DNA of 25,137 nt from contig JBGVOS010000046.1 in assembly GCA_045126595.1 (NCBI GenBank), forward strand, positions 1 to 25,137. The letters are read 5' to 3'. Shown here one piece after another: positions 8,263 to 14,851 of this stretch. Origin of the DNA: UBA1189 sp045126595 (GTDB taxonomy: Bacteria; Bacteroidota; Bacteroidia; Bacteroidales; Bacteroidaceae). Under the pieces are notes generated by a model. That model did no database searches. It was not told the DNA's origin and saw only the letters and a program-made list of their open reading frames with translations. Positions within the stretch are counted from its first letter, which is position 1. Every line of letters starts with the position of its first letter. The translations under genes and the position numbers were made by a program.

Positions 8263-8976
8263 AGGTTGGGGACTCTCGGTGCTATCAACAACCTCCACCC
8301 CTTCCAACCACTCGGTGAACTCCTCGATGTTCATGCAGTCGGCCAGTGTGGTTTCTCCTACTCTTGTGCGTTCCAGCCCGGTGAGGTGTGCACCGCTCTG
8401 CAGCGCCTCGCCAATGTCGCGTGCCAAGGCACGGATATAGGTACCCTTGCTGCACACGACGCGAATGACGATGTCGGGCAGGTTGCACTCCACGAGCTCT
8501 ATCTCGTCGATGACGAGCGTCTTGGCCTTCAGCTGTACCTCCTCACCCTTGCGTGCCAGTTCGTAGGCACGCTTGCCATCGACCATGCAGGCCGAGAACG
8601 AAGGGGGCACCTGTTCGATGGTTCCGATGAACCCTTTCAACGTCTCCTCCACCAGTTCACGGGTGATATGCTCCGTCGGGTAGGTGGCGTCGATAGGTTT
8701 CTCGAGGTCGTACGATGGCGTGGTAGCGCCAAGGCGGATGTGTGCCACGTACTCCTTCGTCTGGTACTGGAACTCCTCGATGCGCTTCGTGGCCTTGCCC
8801 GTGCAGAGTATCATCACGCCCGTGGCCAAGGGGTCGAGCGTACCGGTGTGTCCCACCTTGAGCTTCTTCACGCCCATCTTGCGACACAGCAGATAGCGCA
8901 CCTTGTTCACCACGGCAAACGAGGTCCACGTATAGGGTTTGTTTATACAGAGTATCTCTCCTGCTTTGAAATCCAT
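8251..8976 (-). CDS. truB: tRNA pseudouridine(55) synthase
   Basis: 241 aa. TruB isomerises U55 in the T-loop of tRNAs. The catalytic motif GHTGTLDPLATGVM has the nucleophile at D48; the KRAYELARKGE (135-145) and CSKGTYIRALARDIGEAL (175-192) blocks are also family signatures. The start overlaps the uppP stop by one base (TAATG), so translation is probably coupled. The last residues (SPQPLSS) and the stop codon come from a half copy of the dispersed palindromic repeat, so the C-terminal tail is probably not ancestral. The C-terminal PUA-like domain of longer TruB proteins is absent or reduced, as in other Bacteroidetes. Confidence 0.96.
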   Translation of the reverse strand: MDFKAGEILCINKPYTWTSFAVVNKVRYLLCRKMGVKKLKVGHTGTLDPLATGVMILCTGKATKRIEEFQYQTKEYVAHIRLGATTPSYDLEKPIDATYPTEHITRELVEETLKGFIGTIEQVPPSFSACMVDGKRAYELARKGEEVQLKAKTLVIDEIELVECNLPDIVIRVVCSKGTYIRALARDIGEALQSGAHLTGLERTRVGETTLADCMNIEEFTEWLEGVEVVDSTESPQPLSS

Positions 8977-9821
8977 TAGACGATGGTTAAGTTATGTCCG
9001 GTAAAGAGCAGAGCCAAGATGAGTCCGCCCACCACGATACGGTACCATCCGAAGGCCTTGAAGCCATACTTGGTAACGAAGTTGATGAAGAACTTGATGG
9101 CCAGCAGTGCCACGATGAATGCCACGGCATTGCCTATCAAGAGGGTCGACAGGTTGTCGGTAATAATCTCCATGCCGCCATCCTTGACCAAGTCGTACAC
9201 CTTATACACGGTAGCCGCAAGCATCGTGGGCACAGCAAGGAAGAAAGAGAACTCGGCCGCTGCCTTGCGGGTGAGGCGCTGCGACATACCGCCCACGATG
9301 GTTGCCATCGAGCGCGACACGCCGGGAATCATCGAGATACACTGGAAGAGACCCACCATGAAGGCGCGCTTTTCGGTGAGCTCGGTCTTCTCGCTTCCCT
9401 TGTTGAATATCTTGTCACAGAAGATCATGAACACGCCGCCGATGATGAGCATCACCGCCACCACCTCCACCTTCTCGAGCATGGCATCGATGGCATCGCT
9501 GAAGAGCAGGCCGAGCACGGCTGCGGGGATGAAGGCCACGAAGAGCTTCCAGTAGAAGTCATACTTGTGGAGGAAGCGCTTTACCGCCGGTGTGCCCTCG
9601 GGCATCGGGGTGCGGTTAAGCTGGAAGAAACGTTTCCAGTAGAGCACCACCACCGAAAGGATGGCACCGAACTGGATGATGAAGGTGAAAGCCTTCACAA
9701 AGTTGGTACTCTCCACACCCAAGAGGTTCTGGGCAATAATCATGTGCCCCGTCGACGATACGGGAAGGAACTCCGTCAGTCCCTCGACGATGGCAATGAC
9801 GATGGTTTCAAATACATTCAT
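8976..9821 (-). CDS. uppP: Undecaprenyl-diphosphatase (BacA type)
   Basis: 281 aa with about eight hydrophobic segments. It removes a phosphate from undecaprenyl pyrophosphate at the membrane, recycling the lipid carrier for peptidoglycan and O-antigen; it can give bacitracin resistance when abundant. The two catalytic motifs are present: EGLTEFLPVSSTGH (13-26) and PGVSRSMAT (166-174). It lies 5 bp after the DUF3098 gene, and its stop codon overlaps the truB start. Joint transcription with ftsX suggests coordination of envelope growth and division, which is inference. Confidence 0.96.
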   Translation of the reverse strand: MNVFETIVIAIVEGLTEFLPVSSTGHMIIAQNLLGVESTNFVKAFTFIIQFGAILSVVVLYWKRFFQLNRTPMPEGTPAVKRFLHKYDFYWKLFVAFIPAAVLGLLFSDAIDAMLEKVEVVAVMLIIGGVFMIFCDKIFNKGSEKTELTEKRAFMVGLFQCISMIPGVSRSMATIVGGMSQRLTRKAAAEFSFFLAVPTMLAATVYKVYDLVKDGGMEIITDNLSTLLIGNAVAFIVALLAIKFFINFVTKYGFKAFGWYRIVVGGLILALLFTGHNLTIV

Positions 9822-9826
9822 AACGG

Positions 9827-10078
9827 TTATCGAGTGTATTGACTGTTATCGTTCTTCTTGTCCTTAGAGCGGTACATGATAGCGAATATCATGAACACGA
9901 AGCCTACGAAGCACACCAGCGGAGCCACCACCACACGGCGTGTGCTGAAGATATCGGGTTCGAAGTGCGTCTCGGTAGAACTGGGACCGGTCATGAGCAG
10001 CAGACCGGCAATGATGATGACCACTCCTATGGCGATAAGGATAAAGTTCATCTTGTCAAGAGCTAATTTCTCTTTCAT
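9827..10078 (-). CDS. DUF3098 family small membrane protein
   Basis: 83 aa with two predicted transmembrane helices (about residues 11-30 and 50-68) and a short polar loop between them (GPSSTETHFEPDIFSTRRVVVAP), ending in a charged tail. The sequence matches the DUF3098 family, known almost only from Bacteroidetes and commonly between ftsX and uppP. Its function is unknown; the position suggests a part in division or envelope assembly. It is separated from ftsX by 147 bp that hold a palindromic repeat element, and from uppP by 5 bp. Confidence 0.85.
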   Translation of the reverse strand: MKEKLALDKMNFILIAIGVVIIIAGLLLMTGPSSTETHFEPDIFSTRRVVVAPLVCFVGFVFMIFAIMYRSKDKKNDNSQYTR

Positions 10079-10108
10079 ATTGTTTTATTCTTTTTATTCC
10101 TTTTTTTC

Positions 10109-10193
10109 TGTCATCCTGAACGAATGTGAAGAATCTCGCGCAGGGACTTTGCTAGGGCACTTTGCGAGATGCTTCGCGTTGCTCAGCATGACA
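10109..10193. repeat. GTCAT...ATGAC palindromic repeat element, copy 2
   Basis: Arms TGTCATCCTGAACGAATGTGAAG on the left and CTTCGCGTTGCTCAGCATGACAC (reading inward) on the right; middle TCGCGCAGGGACTTTGCTAG. It lies between ftsX and the DUF3098 gene, inside the operon. Its reverse complement is nearly the same as copy 3 (21549-21636), including the non-palindromic centre. Confidence 0.85.
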
Positions 10194-10200
10194 CTAACGC

Positions 10201-10227
10201 TTAATTTTTAATTTTCAATTCTCAATT
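10201..10227. repeat. AT-rich TTAATTTTTAATTTTCAATT run
   Basis: A degenerate run of AATTTT/CAATT units between the palindromic element and the end of ftsX; it reaches into the ftsX stop codon. It is akin to the TTCTGAATT runs near 15711 and 22132. Confidence 0.5.
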
Positions 10228-11095
10228 AAATATAATAAAGGTCCCCCGCCTTCATACGCAGGAAACGGTTGATCGACACGTAGGCACACAGCAGCGTGAT
10301 GAGCATACCGAAGAGCATCACCGCACCCCCTACGACAGCGAGCGTGGGCACCGTGAAGAGCGCCTTCATCTGCGGCTCGTGGTGCAGCAGCAGTGCAATG
10401 CCACCGCCTATCATCCCGTTGGCCAGGATACCCGAGGTAATGCCTATGCCCAGATTGCGCATCAGGAAGGGACGGCGGATGAACGCCCAGCTGGCACCGA
10501 CCAACTTCATCGTGTGCAGCAGGAAGCGCTGCGAGTAGATGGTCAGCTTAATGGTGTTGTTAATGAGCGCGAAGGAGATGAGCGACAGCGCCAGTGCCAA
10601 GGCCAGCAGCAGCGCACTGATCTTGCGTATGTTCTCGTTCACATTGTCCATCAGCTCGCTCGGGTACGAAATCTCGCGTATCTGCGTGTAGCGCATCAGT
10701 CGGTTCTTGATGGGCACGATGCTGTCCGTGTTGGCATAGTCCGCCTTGAGCTTCACCTCGATGGAGGCCGTGTAGGGGTTGTAGCCGAGGAACTCCGTGG
10801 GGTCGAGGCCCATCGATGCCGTCTGCTCGGCAAGGATATCCTCCTTCGATATGTAGCGCACCTCCTTGGTGTAGCGCTGCGCCTCCACGTGGCGCACGAT
10901 GCGGTTCACCTCCTCGGGCTTCACCTCATCATTGAGCAGCAGCGACAGCTCCAGGTTCTCGCGCACGTGGTCGGACAGGCGGCCTGCCGTAAGCACCACC
11001 ATCACTACCGAGCCCAGCAGCAACAACACCAGCGAAGTGCTGATGCACGCCGTCACAAACTGTATATCTATCGCCCTCTTTTTCTTCTGTTTCAT
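10226..11095 (-). CDS. ftsX: Cell-division permease FtsX
   Basis: 289 aa from ATG 11095. The frame opens further upstream (to 11164), but the promoter -7 box at 11162-11169 would put the first transcribed base downstream of that codon, so the internal start is right. The N terminus is basic (MKQKKKRAID), followed by TM1 (about 14-36), an extracytoplasmic domain (about 37-165), and three more TM helices near 170-190, 215-240 and 260-283, which is the FtsX topology. FtsX works with FtsE to control peptidoglycan hydrolases at the division septum; ftsE is not in the window. First gene of the ftsX-DUF3098-uppP-truB-queA-folK operon. Confidence 0.92.
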   Translation of the reverse strand: MKQKKKRAIDIQFVTACISTSLVLLLLGSVVMVVLTAGRLSDHVRENLELSLLLNDEVKPEEVNRIVRHVEAQRYTKEVRYISKEDILAEQTASMGLDPTEFLGYNPYTASIEVKLKADYANTDSIVPIKNRLMRYTQIREISYPSELMDNVNENIRKISALLLALALALSLISFALINNTIKLTIYSQRFLLHTMKLVGASWAFIRRPFLMRNLGIGITSGILANGMIGGGIALLLHHEPQMKALFTVPTLAVVGGAVMLFGMLITLLCAYVSINRFLRMKAGDLYYI

Positions 11096-11161
11096 CACTT
11101 CTATAACACTATAAATACCGCTTCGGGCAGACGTATGAGCACACTCCACCCAAATATGGTG

Positions 11162-11193
11162 CAAAATTAGTGAAAGACGAGAGAAATGCCAAA
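11162..11193 (-). promoter_or_regulatory. Bacteroidetes-type promoter of the ftsX operon
   Basis: On the minus strand TTTG (11193-11190), 20 nt, then TAATTTTG (11169-11162). This is a close fit to TTTG-N19-21-TAnnTTTG, and decides the ftsX start at 11095. The stretch from 11194 to 11389 has no gene; it holds small inverted repeats (GCGAC/GTCGC near 11278-11290 and ACGGT/ACCGT near 11347-11360). Confidence 0.8.
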
Positions 11194-11389
11194 TTTATTT
11201 AGGCATTTGACTTCAGCCCCTTCGTTTTTTATCTCCGGGCGTCGACCTAAAGGTTCCGAGGGGCATCCTAATTTCTGCGACGTAGTCGCTAAAGATACAA
11301 CAACCGGGAGGAGAACAAAATAAATGTCTTATTTTTATCCCGAGACACGGTCTACACCGTTCATACTGCACAAAGTTTATCGAATACAA

Positions 11390-11419
11390 TTGCATATTGT
11401 GAATTTATTATTACTTTTG
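11390..11419 (+). promoter_or_regulatory. Promoter of the candidate structured RNA
   Basis: TTG at 11390-11392, 19 nt, TACTTTTG at 11412-11419. No open frame with a plausible start follows; a stretch of nested hairpins does. Transcription would begin at about 11424. Confidence 0.7.
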
Positions 11420-11423
11420 CAGC

Positions 11424-11688
11424 GTTAGACAATACAAGATTAGTATTAACGAACAAAACAGATTGCCTATGAAACATCGCGTATGATTGAATACGCACAT
11501 TTAGACATATTGGGAAAGCGTTAAGCTTTGATTCTTGTCTTTGAAACTTCGACACTTTCATCAGGCACCAAGAGTAAAGCGATGACGCTCACGCCACTAT
11601 CGGCGTGGGCTTTACTCGTATATTTGGTGCAAGGTAGTCGAAGACCTCAAAGACAGATAGACAGAGTTTTGTCCGCGCTTTTTTTTGT
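11424..11688 (+). ncRNA. Candidate structured noncoding RNA (about 265 nt)
   Basis: The segment has a promoter just upstream and an 8-T run at 11679-11686, and no convincing ORF. Visible pairing: AATAC/GTATT near 11432-11448; GCGTAT/ATACGC (11479-11496); AAAGC/GCTTT (11515-11529); then one long interrupted hairpin, TGTCTTTGA (11536-11544) with TCAAAGACA (11647-11655), TTCGAC (11548-11553) with GTCGAA (11637-11642), GCACCAA (11565-11571) with TTGGTGC (11624-11630), AGTAAAGC (11573-11580) with GCTTTACT (11609-11616), and CACGCC (11590-11595) with GGCGTG (11602-11607). The ends can pair too: GACAA (11428-11432) with TTGTC (11669-11673). An unpaired bulge of 11 versus 6 nt sits between the second and third stems. 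The long bubble-containing rod recalls 6S RNA, but I cannot confirm that family. It has no match to tmRNA, SRP RNA or RNase P core motifs that I can see. Confidence 0.62.
11661..11687 (+). terminator. Terminator of the candidate RNA
   Basis: GACA/TGTC short hairpin (or the TTGTC-CGC end-pairing strand) followed by eight consecutive T at 11679-11686. The hairpin on its own is weak, so the end pairing may serve as the stem. Confidence 0.55.
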
Positions 11689-11698
11689 GCGTAAATTA

Positions 11699-11727
11699 TT
11701 GGAGGACAAATAAAAAACGTATATTTG
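11699..11727 (+). promoter_or_regulatory. Promoter of the small lipoprotein gene
   Basis: TTG at 11699-11701, 18 nt, TATATTTG at 11720-11727, 24 nt ahead of the ATG. It lies just after the T-run of the candidate RNA, showing that the lipoprotein is a separate transcription unit. Confidence 0.75.
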
Positions 11728-11751
11728 CACAAACATTTAAAATTAACGATT

Positions 11752-12117
11752 ATGAAGAAACTTTTAATCATTTGCACCTTTGTGGCTGCAACATTCTCTC
11801 TTACCGGTTGCGTAGGCGCAGCAGCAACAATCTCAAACAACCGAACACAAACTCAAGTCGTCCTGTCTGAAAACAATTTCCAGGTAGTAGGCCAAGCTTA
11901 TGGCGAGGCTTCAGCAACATACATCTGCGGCATTGGAGGCCTGAGCAAGAAGGCCCTGTACAACAATGCTATCAACGAGATGTCAAAAAATGCCAACCTT
12001 ACAGGTGCACAGACCCTTATCAATACGACGGTACATTTCAATGTAGCAATGTGGACACCCTTCTACATTAAAACCACTTGCACCGCTACCGCCAACATCG
12101 TAGAGTTTACAAAGTAA
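11752..12117 (+). CDS. Small lipoprotein, DUF6567-like
   Basis: 121 aa from ATG 11752; an upstream in-frame codon at 11725 lies on the -7 box and was rejected. It has a lipoprotein signal peptide with lipobox LTGC (lipidated Cys at residue 20). The mature part contains TQVVLSENNFQVVGQAYGEA, then YICGIGGLSKKALYNNA and NLTGAQTLINTTVHFN, a pattern I associate with the Bacteroidetes family DUF6567; I rely on memory for this name. Function is unknown. Expected at the inner face of the outer membrane. Own promoter (11699-11727) and a strong hairpin 59 nt after the stop. Confidence 0.8.
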   Translation: MKKLLIICTFVAATFSLTGCVGAAATISNNRTQTQVVLSENNFQVVGQAYGEASATYICGIGGLSKKALYNNAINEMSKNANLTGAQTLINTTVHFNVAMWTPFYIKTTCTATANIVEFTK

Positions 12118-12127
12118 CGACACCTCT

Positions 12128-12167
12128 TGTCATTCCTGACGAGTTCTTCACAACACTCAGGATGATA
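12128..12167. repeat. Short GTCAT...ATGAT palindromic repeat
   Basis: TTGTCATTCCTGACGAG then TTCTTCACAACACTCAGGATGAT: a shortened relative of the GTCAT...ATGAC element with both arms but almost no centre. Confidence 0.6.
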
Positions 12168-12175
12168 AAACAATG

Positions 12176-12210
12176 AATCGGCTCAATCCATATACGGATA
12201 TGAGCCGATT
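12176..12210 (+). terminator. Strong hairpin after the small lipoprotein
   Basis: AATCGGCTCA (12176-12185) pairs with TGAGCCGATT (12201-12210), extended inward by ATCC/GGAT with one bulged A. It has about 14 pairs and lies 59 nt after the lipoprotein stop. No long T-run follows, so efficiency is uncertain; it could work in both directions. Confidence 0.65.
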
Positions 12211-12300
12211 TCATATTATAATAATTCCTCAGGACATCAGAAATTCCCCCACAGCCTATACCCTCGCAGCGGAAACCCTTTGTCCAAAAGTTATTCCCAT

Positions 12301-12379
12301 CGCGGAGGGAAACATTCGCCTCCGCGGAGAGACATCCTTCCCTCCGCGAAGGGATAGTCGTCCCTCCGCGGAGGGACGA
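12301..12379. repeat. Cluster of CCTCCGCGGAGG palindromes
   Basis: Four related units in 79 nt: CGCGGAGGGA (12301-12310), CCTCCGCGGAG (12319-12329), TCCCTCCGCGAAGGGA (12339-12354) and a perfect 22-nt palindrome at 12358-12379 centred on CCGCGG. No gene lies between 12118 and 12463; the 74-codon open frame that crosses this stretch also crosses the hairpin at 12176 and is not credible. Confidence 0.7.
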
Positions 12380-12463
12380 ACGTTTCTCTTTATCTGAAAG
12401 GATAAATGAACAAGGAGGGCAGCATTATACTCCTAAAACTCCGCCCGCTAACAAACGATGCAT

Positions 12464-12874
12464 TTAGAAGCGCACCTCTCGGCTGCCGTCGGGCAGCTCC
12501 TCGATGGTGACCTTCACCGTATCCTCGGGCAGCAGCTCCTCAATGAGCTCGGGCCACTCGATCAAACAGAGGCCGCGACCGTAGAAGTAGTCTTCGTAGC
12601 CCATGTCGTAGACTTCGGCAAGGCGCTTGATGCGGTAGAAGTCGAAATGATAGATGGGACGTCCCGACGGGGTGTCATACTCGTTGACGATGGCAAACGT
12701 GGGCGAGTTGACCGTGTCGGTTACGCCCATTGCCTCGCACAGGGCCTTCACAAAGGTGGTCTTGCCGGCTCCCATGGAGCCATAGAAGGCAAATATCTTA
12801 TTGTCGCCCATCTGGGCGATGAACTCGCGGGCGGCTTCGCTGATGCTTTCTATATCTTTAATTATTATTTCCAT
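12464..12874 (-). CDS. tsaE: tRNA threonylcarbamoyladenosine biosynthesis ATPase TsaE
   Basis: 136 aa from ATG 12874 (a TTG two codons upstream is less likely). TsaE is the ATPase partner of TsaB/TsaD in making t6A37 on ANN-decoding tRNAs. The Walker A motif GSMGAGKTTFVKAL is at about residues 31-44, followed by the switch-like SPTFAIVNEY and HFDFYR, and the Walker-B-like LCLIEWPE. The order porX-tsaE on the minus strand is common in Bacteroidales. 164 bp of mostly palindromic sequence separates it from porX. Confidence 0.94.
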   Translation of the reverse strand: MEIIIKDIESISEAAREFIAQMGDNKIFAFYGSMGAGKTTFVKALCEAMGVTDTVNSPTFAIVNEYDTPSGRPIYHFDFYRIKRLAEVYDMGYEDYFYGRGLCLIEWPELIEELLPEDTVKVTIEELPDGSREVRF

Positions 12875-12941
12875 ATTCAATTTACAATTCTTTCTATTTC
12901 TCTACGCGCTTCGCTTGTAACTCTCTCCGCCCTTTGGGCTC

Positions 12942-13025
12942 GTCCCTCTATAAACAGAGGGACAGTTAGCGGCCTTGCCGAATCCTCTTCACGATGTCCG
13001 TAAAGCCCCTCCATAGAGGGAGGGG
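12942..13025. repeat. GC-rich palindromic element between porX and tsaE
   Basis: Two hairpins: GTCCCTCT (12942-12949) with AGAGGGAC (12956-12963), and CCCCTCC (13006-13012) with GGAGGGG (13019-13025), followed by TTGGGGAGGG. The 42-nt centre is unique in the window. The right part resembles the palindrome inserted in porX at 13972-14064 (both end in GAG, then TTG and a G-run). It may also act as a terminator of porX. Confidence 0.65.
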
Positions 13026-13038
13026 TTGGGGAGGGTCT

Positions 13039-14670
13039 TCATCGTTTCTTGGGTGTTAATGTGATGAAAGGCACAATCATCTCTTCCATCGAGATGCCAC
13101 CGTGCTGGAAGGTATCGCGATAGTAGGAGACGTAGTAGTTATAGTTGTTGGGGTAGGCAAAGAAGTCGTCGCCCCAAGCAAAGATGTAGGCAGTGCTCAC
13201 ATTGGGCGAAGGGAGGAATACCTTGCGGGGGTCCTTGATTTCGTACACTTCGCGGGCGTTGTAGCTGAGGTTCTTGCCCAACTTGTAGCGCAGGTTGGTG
13301 TTGACATTGCGGTCGCCCACTACCTTGACAGGATTGTTGACGCGGATGCTGCCGTGGTCGGTGGTGATGACTACTTTGTAGTCGCTCTCTGAAAGAAGCC
13401 TGAAGAGTTCTCTCAGCGGAGAATGGCGGAACCATGTAGCCGTGACTGAGCGATAGGCGGCCTCGTCGGCAGCAAGCTCGCGCAGCGTCTTCGACTCGGT
13501 GCGGGCATGGCTGAGGAGGTCGATGAAGTTGACCACCACGACGTTGAGATCGTTGTTCTCGAACTGGCGAAACTGCGATACCAGCCGCTCGGCGCCTTGC
13601 GCATCGTTAATCTTGTGGTACGAGAAGGTGTCGCGGCGGCGGTAGCGGTCTATCTGTGTCTGTATCAAAGGGGCTTCGTTGAGGTTCTTGCCCTCCTCGT
13701 CGTCCTCGTCGACCCAGAGGTCGGGGAACATCTCAGCTATCTTGTTGGGCATGAGGCCCGAGAAGATGGCGTTGCGGGCATACTGCGTAGCCGTGGGGAG
13801 GATGCTATAGTAGAGCTCCTCATCGAAGGAGAACTCGCCACTGAGCTCGTGGCTGATGACCTTCCACTGGTCGTAACGGAAATTGTCGAAGACGATGAGC
13901 ACCACCTTCTCCTTCCGGTCGAGCAGGGGAAAGATACGGTCGCGGAAAAGGTGGGGCGAGAACAGAGGGCGGCCTCCCCCCTGCCTCTCCCGAGGAGGGG
14001 TGATAGAAGTGCCGCGATGAGTAGGAGCTCCCCCTCGGGGGGAGTTGAGGGGGCCGTCGGCTTCCCACCAACCCTCATAATTCCTCCTCACATACCTTGC
14101 AAAGAGATTGTTGGCCTCTTCCTTCTGCATGCGCAGCATCTCGCTCATGTTGTTGTCGGCATGCTCGAGCTCCAGCTCCCAGTACACGAGGTTCTTGTAC
14201 ACCTCGGCCCAGTCTTCGTGGGTGGCAGCGTTGTTTATCTGCATGGCTATGCGGCCCATATTCTGCTGGTAACTGGTATTGACAGTCTCGGTGATGATAT
14301 CCTTCTTGTGGATGTTCTTCTTCAGCGTCAGCAGTATCTGGTTGGGGTTGACAGGCTTGATGAGGTAGTCGGCAATCTTGGCGCCGATGGCTTGGTTCAT
14401 GATGTCCTCCTCCTCGCTCTTGGTCACCATCACCACAGGCACGGTGGGCTGCACCTCCTTGATGAGCGTCAGCGTCTCGAGTCCCGTGAGGCCAGGCATA
14501 TTCTCATCGAGCAGGATAAGGTCATAGTTGCGTTCGCGGCAACGATCCAGCGCATCACGTCCGTTGGTCGCCGTGTCCACCTCGTAGTCCTTTCCCTTGA
14601 GAAAAAGGATATGGGCACGCAAGAGTTCTATCTCGTCGTCAATCCAAAGCAGCGTTCCGTTCTTGGCCAT
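13039..14670 (-). CDS. porX: Response regulator with PglZ-type phosphatase domain (PorX-like), carrying an in-frame insertion
   Basis: 543 aa. Residues 1-120 form a receiver domain with the acidic pair D11/D12, phospho-acceptor D55 (LILLDENMPG), T83 and K105 (LIKPVN). A helical linker follows (about 125-200). From about residue 234 the protein is a PglZ/alkaline-phosphatase-fold domain: VLIVFDNFRYDQW (D262), PTATQYARN (292-300), FIDLLSHAR (382-390), TTDHGSIRV (D438, H439) and FQHGG (H523) hold the likely metal ligands. In Porphyromonas gingivalis PorX controls type IX secretion with PorY and SigP; this role is by homology. Residues about 203-233 (rich in Pro, Arg, Gly, Ser) are not part of the family and correspond to a GC-rich palindromic insertion that keeps the frame. 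No histidine kinase is adjacent. Confidence 0.9.
   Translation of the reverse strand: MAKNGTLLWIDDEIELLRAHILFLKGKDYEVDTATNGRDALDRCRERNYDLILLDENMPGLTGLETLTLIKEVQPTVPVVMVTKSEEEDIMNQAIGAKIADYLIKPVNPNQILLTLKKNIHKKDIITETVNTSYQQNMGRIAMQINNAATHEDWAEVYKNLVYWELELEHADNNMSEMLRMQKEEANNLFARYVRRNYEGWWEADGPLNSPRGGAPTHRGTSITPPRERQGGGRPLFSPHLFRDRIFPLLDRKEKVVLIVFDNFRYDQWKVISHELSGEFSFDEELYYSILPTATQYARNAIFSGLMPNKIAEMFPDLWVDEDDEEGKNLNEAPLIQTQIDRYRRRDTFSYHKINDAQGAERLVSQFRQFENNDLNVVVVNFIDLLSHARTESKTLRELAADEAAYRSVTATWFRHSPLRELFRLLSESDYKVVITTDHGSIRVNNPVKVVGDRNVNTNLRYKLGKNLSYNAREVYEIKDPRKVFLPSPNVSTAYIFAWGDDFFAYPNNYNYYVSYYRDTFQHGGISMEEMIVPFITLTPKKR
13972..14064. repeat. In-frame palindromic insertion in porX
   Basis: The + strand has CTCTCCCGAGGAGGGG at the left and CTCCCCCTCGGGGGGAG at the right with about 30 nt between them. 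On the minus strand it encodes about 31 residues (including NSPRGGAPTHRGTS and TPPRERQGGG) between conserved NYEGWW and RPLFSPHLF. Its length is a multiple of three and no stop is present. Confidence 0.7.
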
Positions 14671-14692
14671 AGGATATTACATATTTAGTTTG

Positions 14693-14700
14693 CGAAGATA
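14693..14700 (-). promoter_or_regulatory. Possible -7 box of porX
   Basis: TATCTTCG on the minus strand, one mismatch from TAnnTTTG, 22 nt before the porX ATG. No TTTG sits at the right spacing, so this is tentative. Confidence 0.4.
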
Positions 14701-14816
14701 ACACTTTATTCCCAAAGACTACGTTTTTAGACCGAAAAAGTTCGTATCACAGCCCCGTACGACATGGGAAAGAGTAAAAAAACATCATTCCACATACAAG
14801 TAAAAAAGAAAATGCG

Positions 14817-14824
14817 TATCTTCG
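14817..14824 (+). promoter_or_regulatory. Possible -7 box of the ATPase/DUF4435 pair
   Basis: TATCTTCG, the same variant box seen before porX on the other strand, 27 nt before the ATPase ATG. No clear TTTG 19-21 nt upstream. If both are real, porX and the ATPase pair share a divergent 180-bp control region. Confidence 0.4.
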
Positions 14825-14851
14825 CACATACATTCATAAAGAGGGATTACC

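Noticed and set aside
11096..11164. N-terminal extension of ftsX to 11164
   Set aside because: The extension overlaps the promoter -7 box at 11162-11169; the ATG at 11095 gives the normal FtsX N terminus.
11213..11561. Two minus-strand open frames (11213-11395 and 11361-11561)
   Set aside because: They overlap the RNA promoter and hairpins, have no signal for translation, and their sequences look random (Cys-rich mixed residues).
11424..11688. tmRNA, RNase P RNA or SRP RNA for the structured segment
   Set aside because: No tRNA-like end with CCA, no RNase P core motifs and no SRP loop motif could be found; length and folding do not match.
12173..12397. 74-codon open frame after the small lipoprotein
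   Set aside because: It runs through a strong hairpin and the CCTCCGCGGAGG palindromes; no promoter or family features.
13507..14688. 393-codon open frame on the + strand
   Set aside because: Antisense of porX, which has clear receiver and PglZ motifs.
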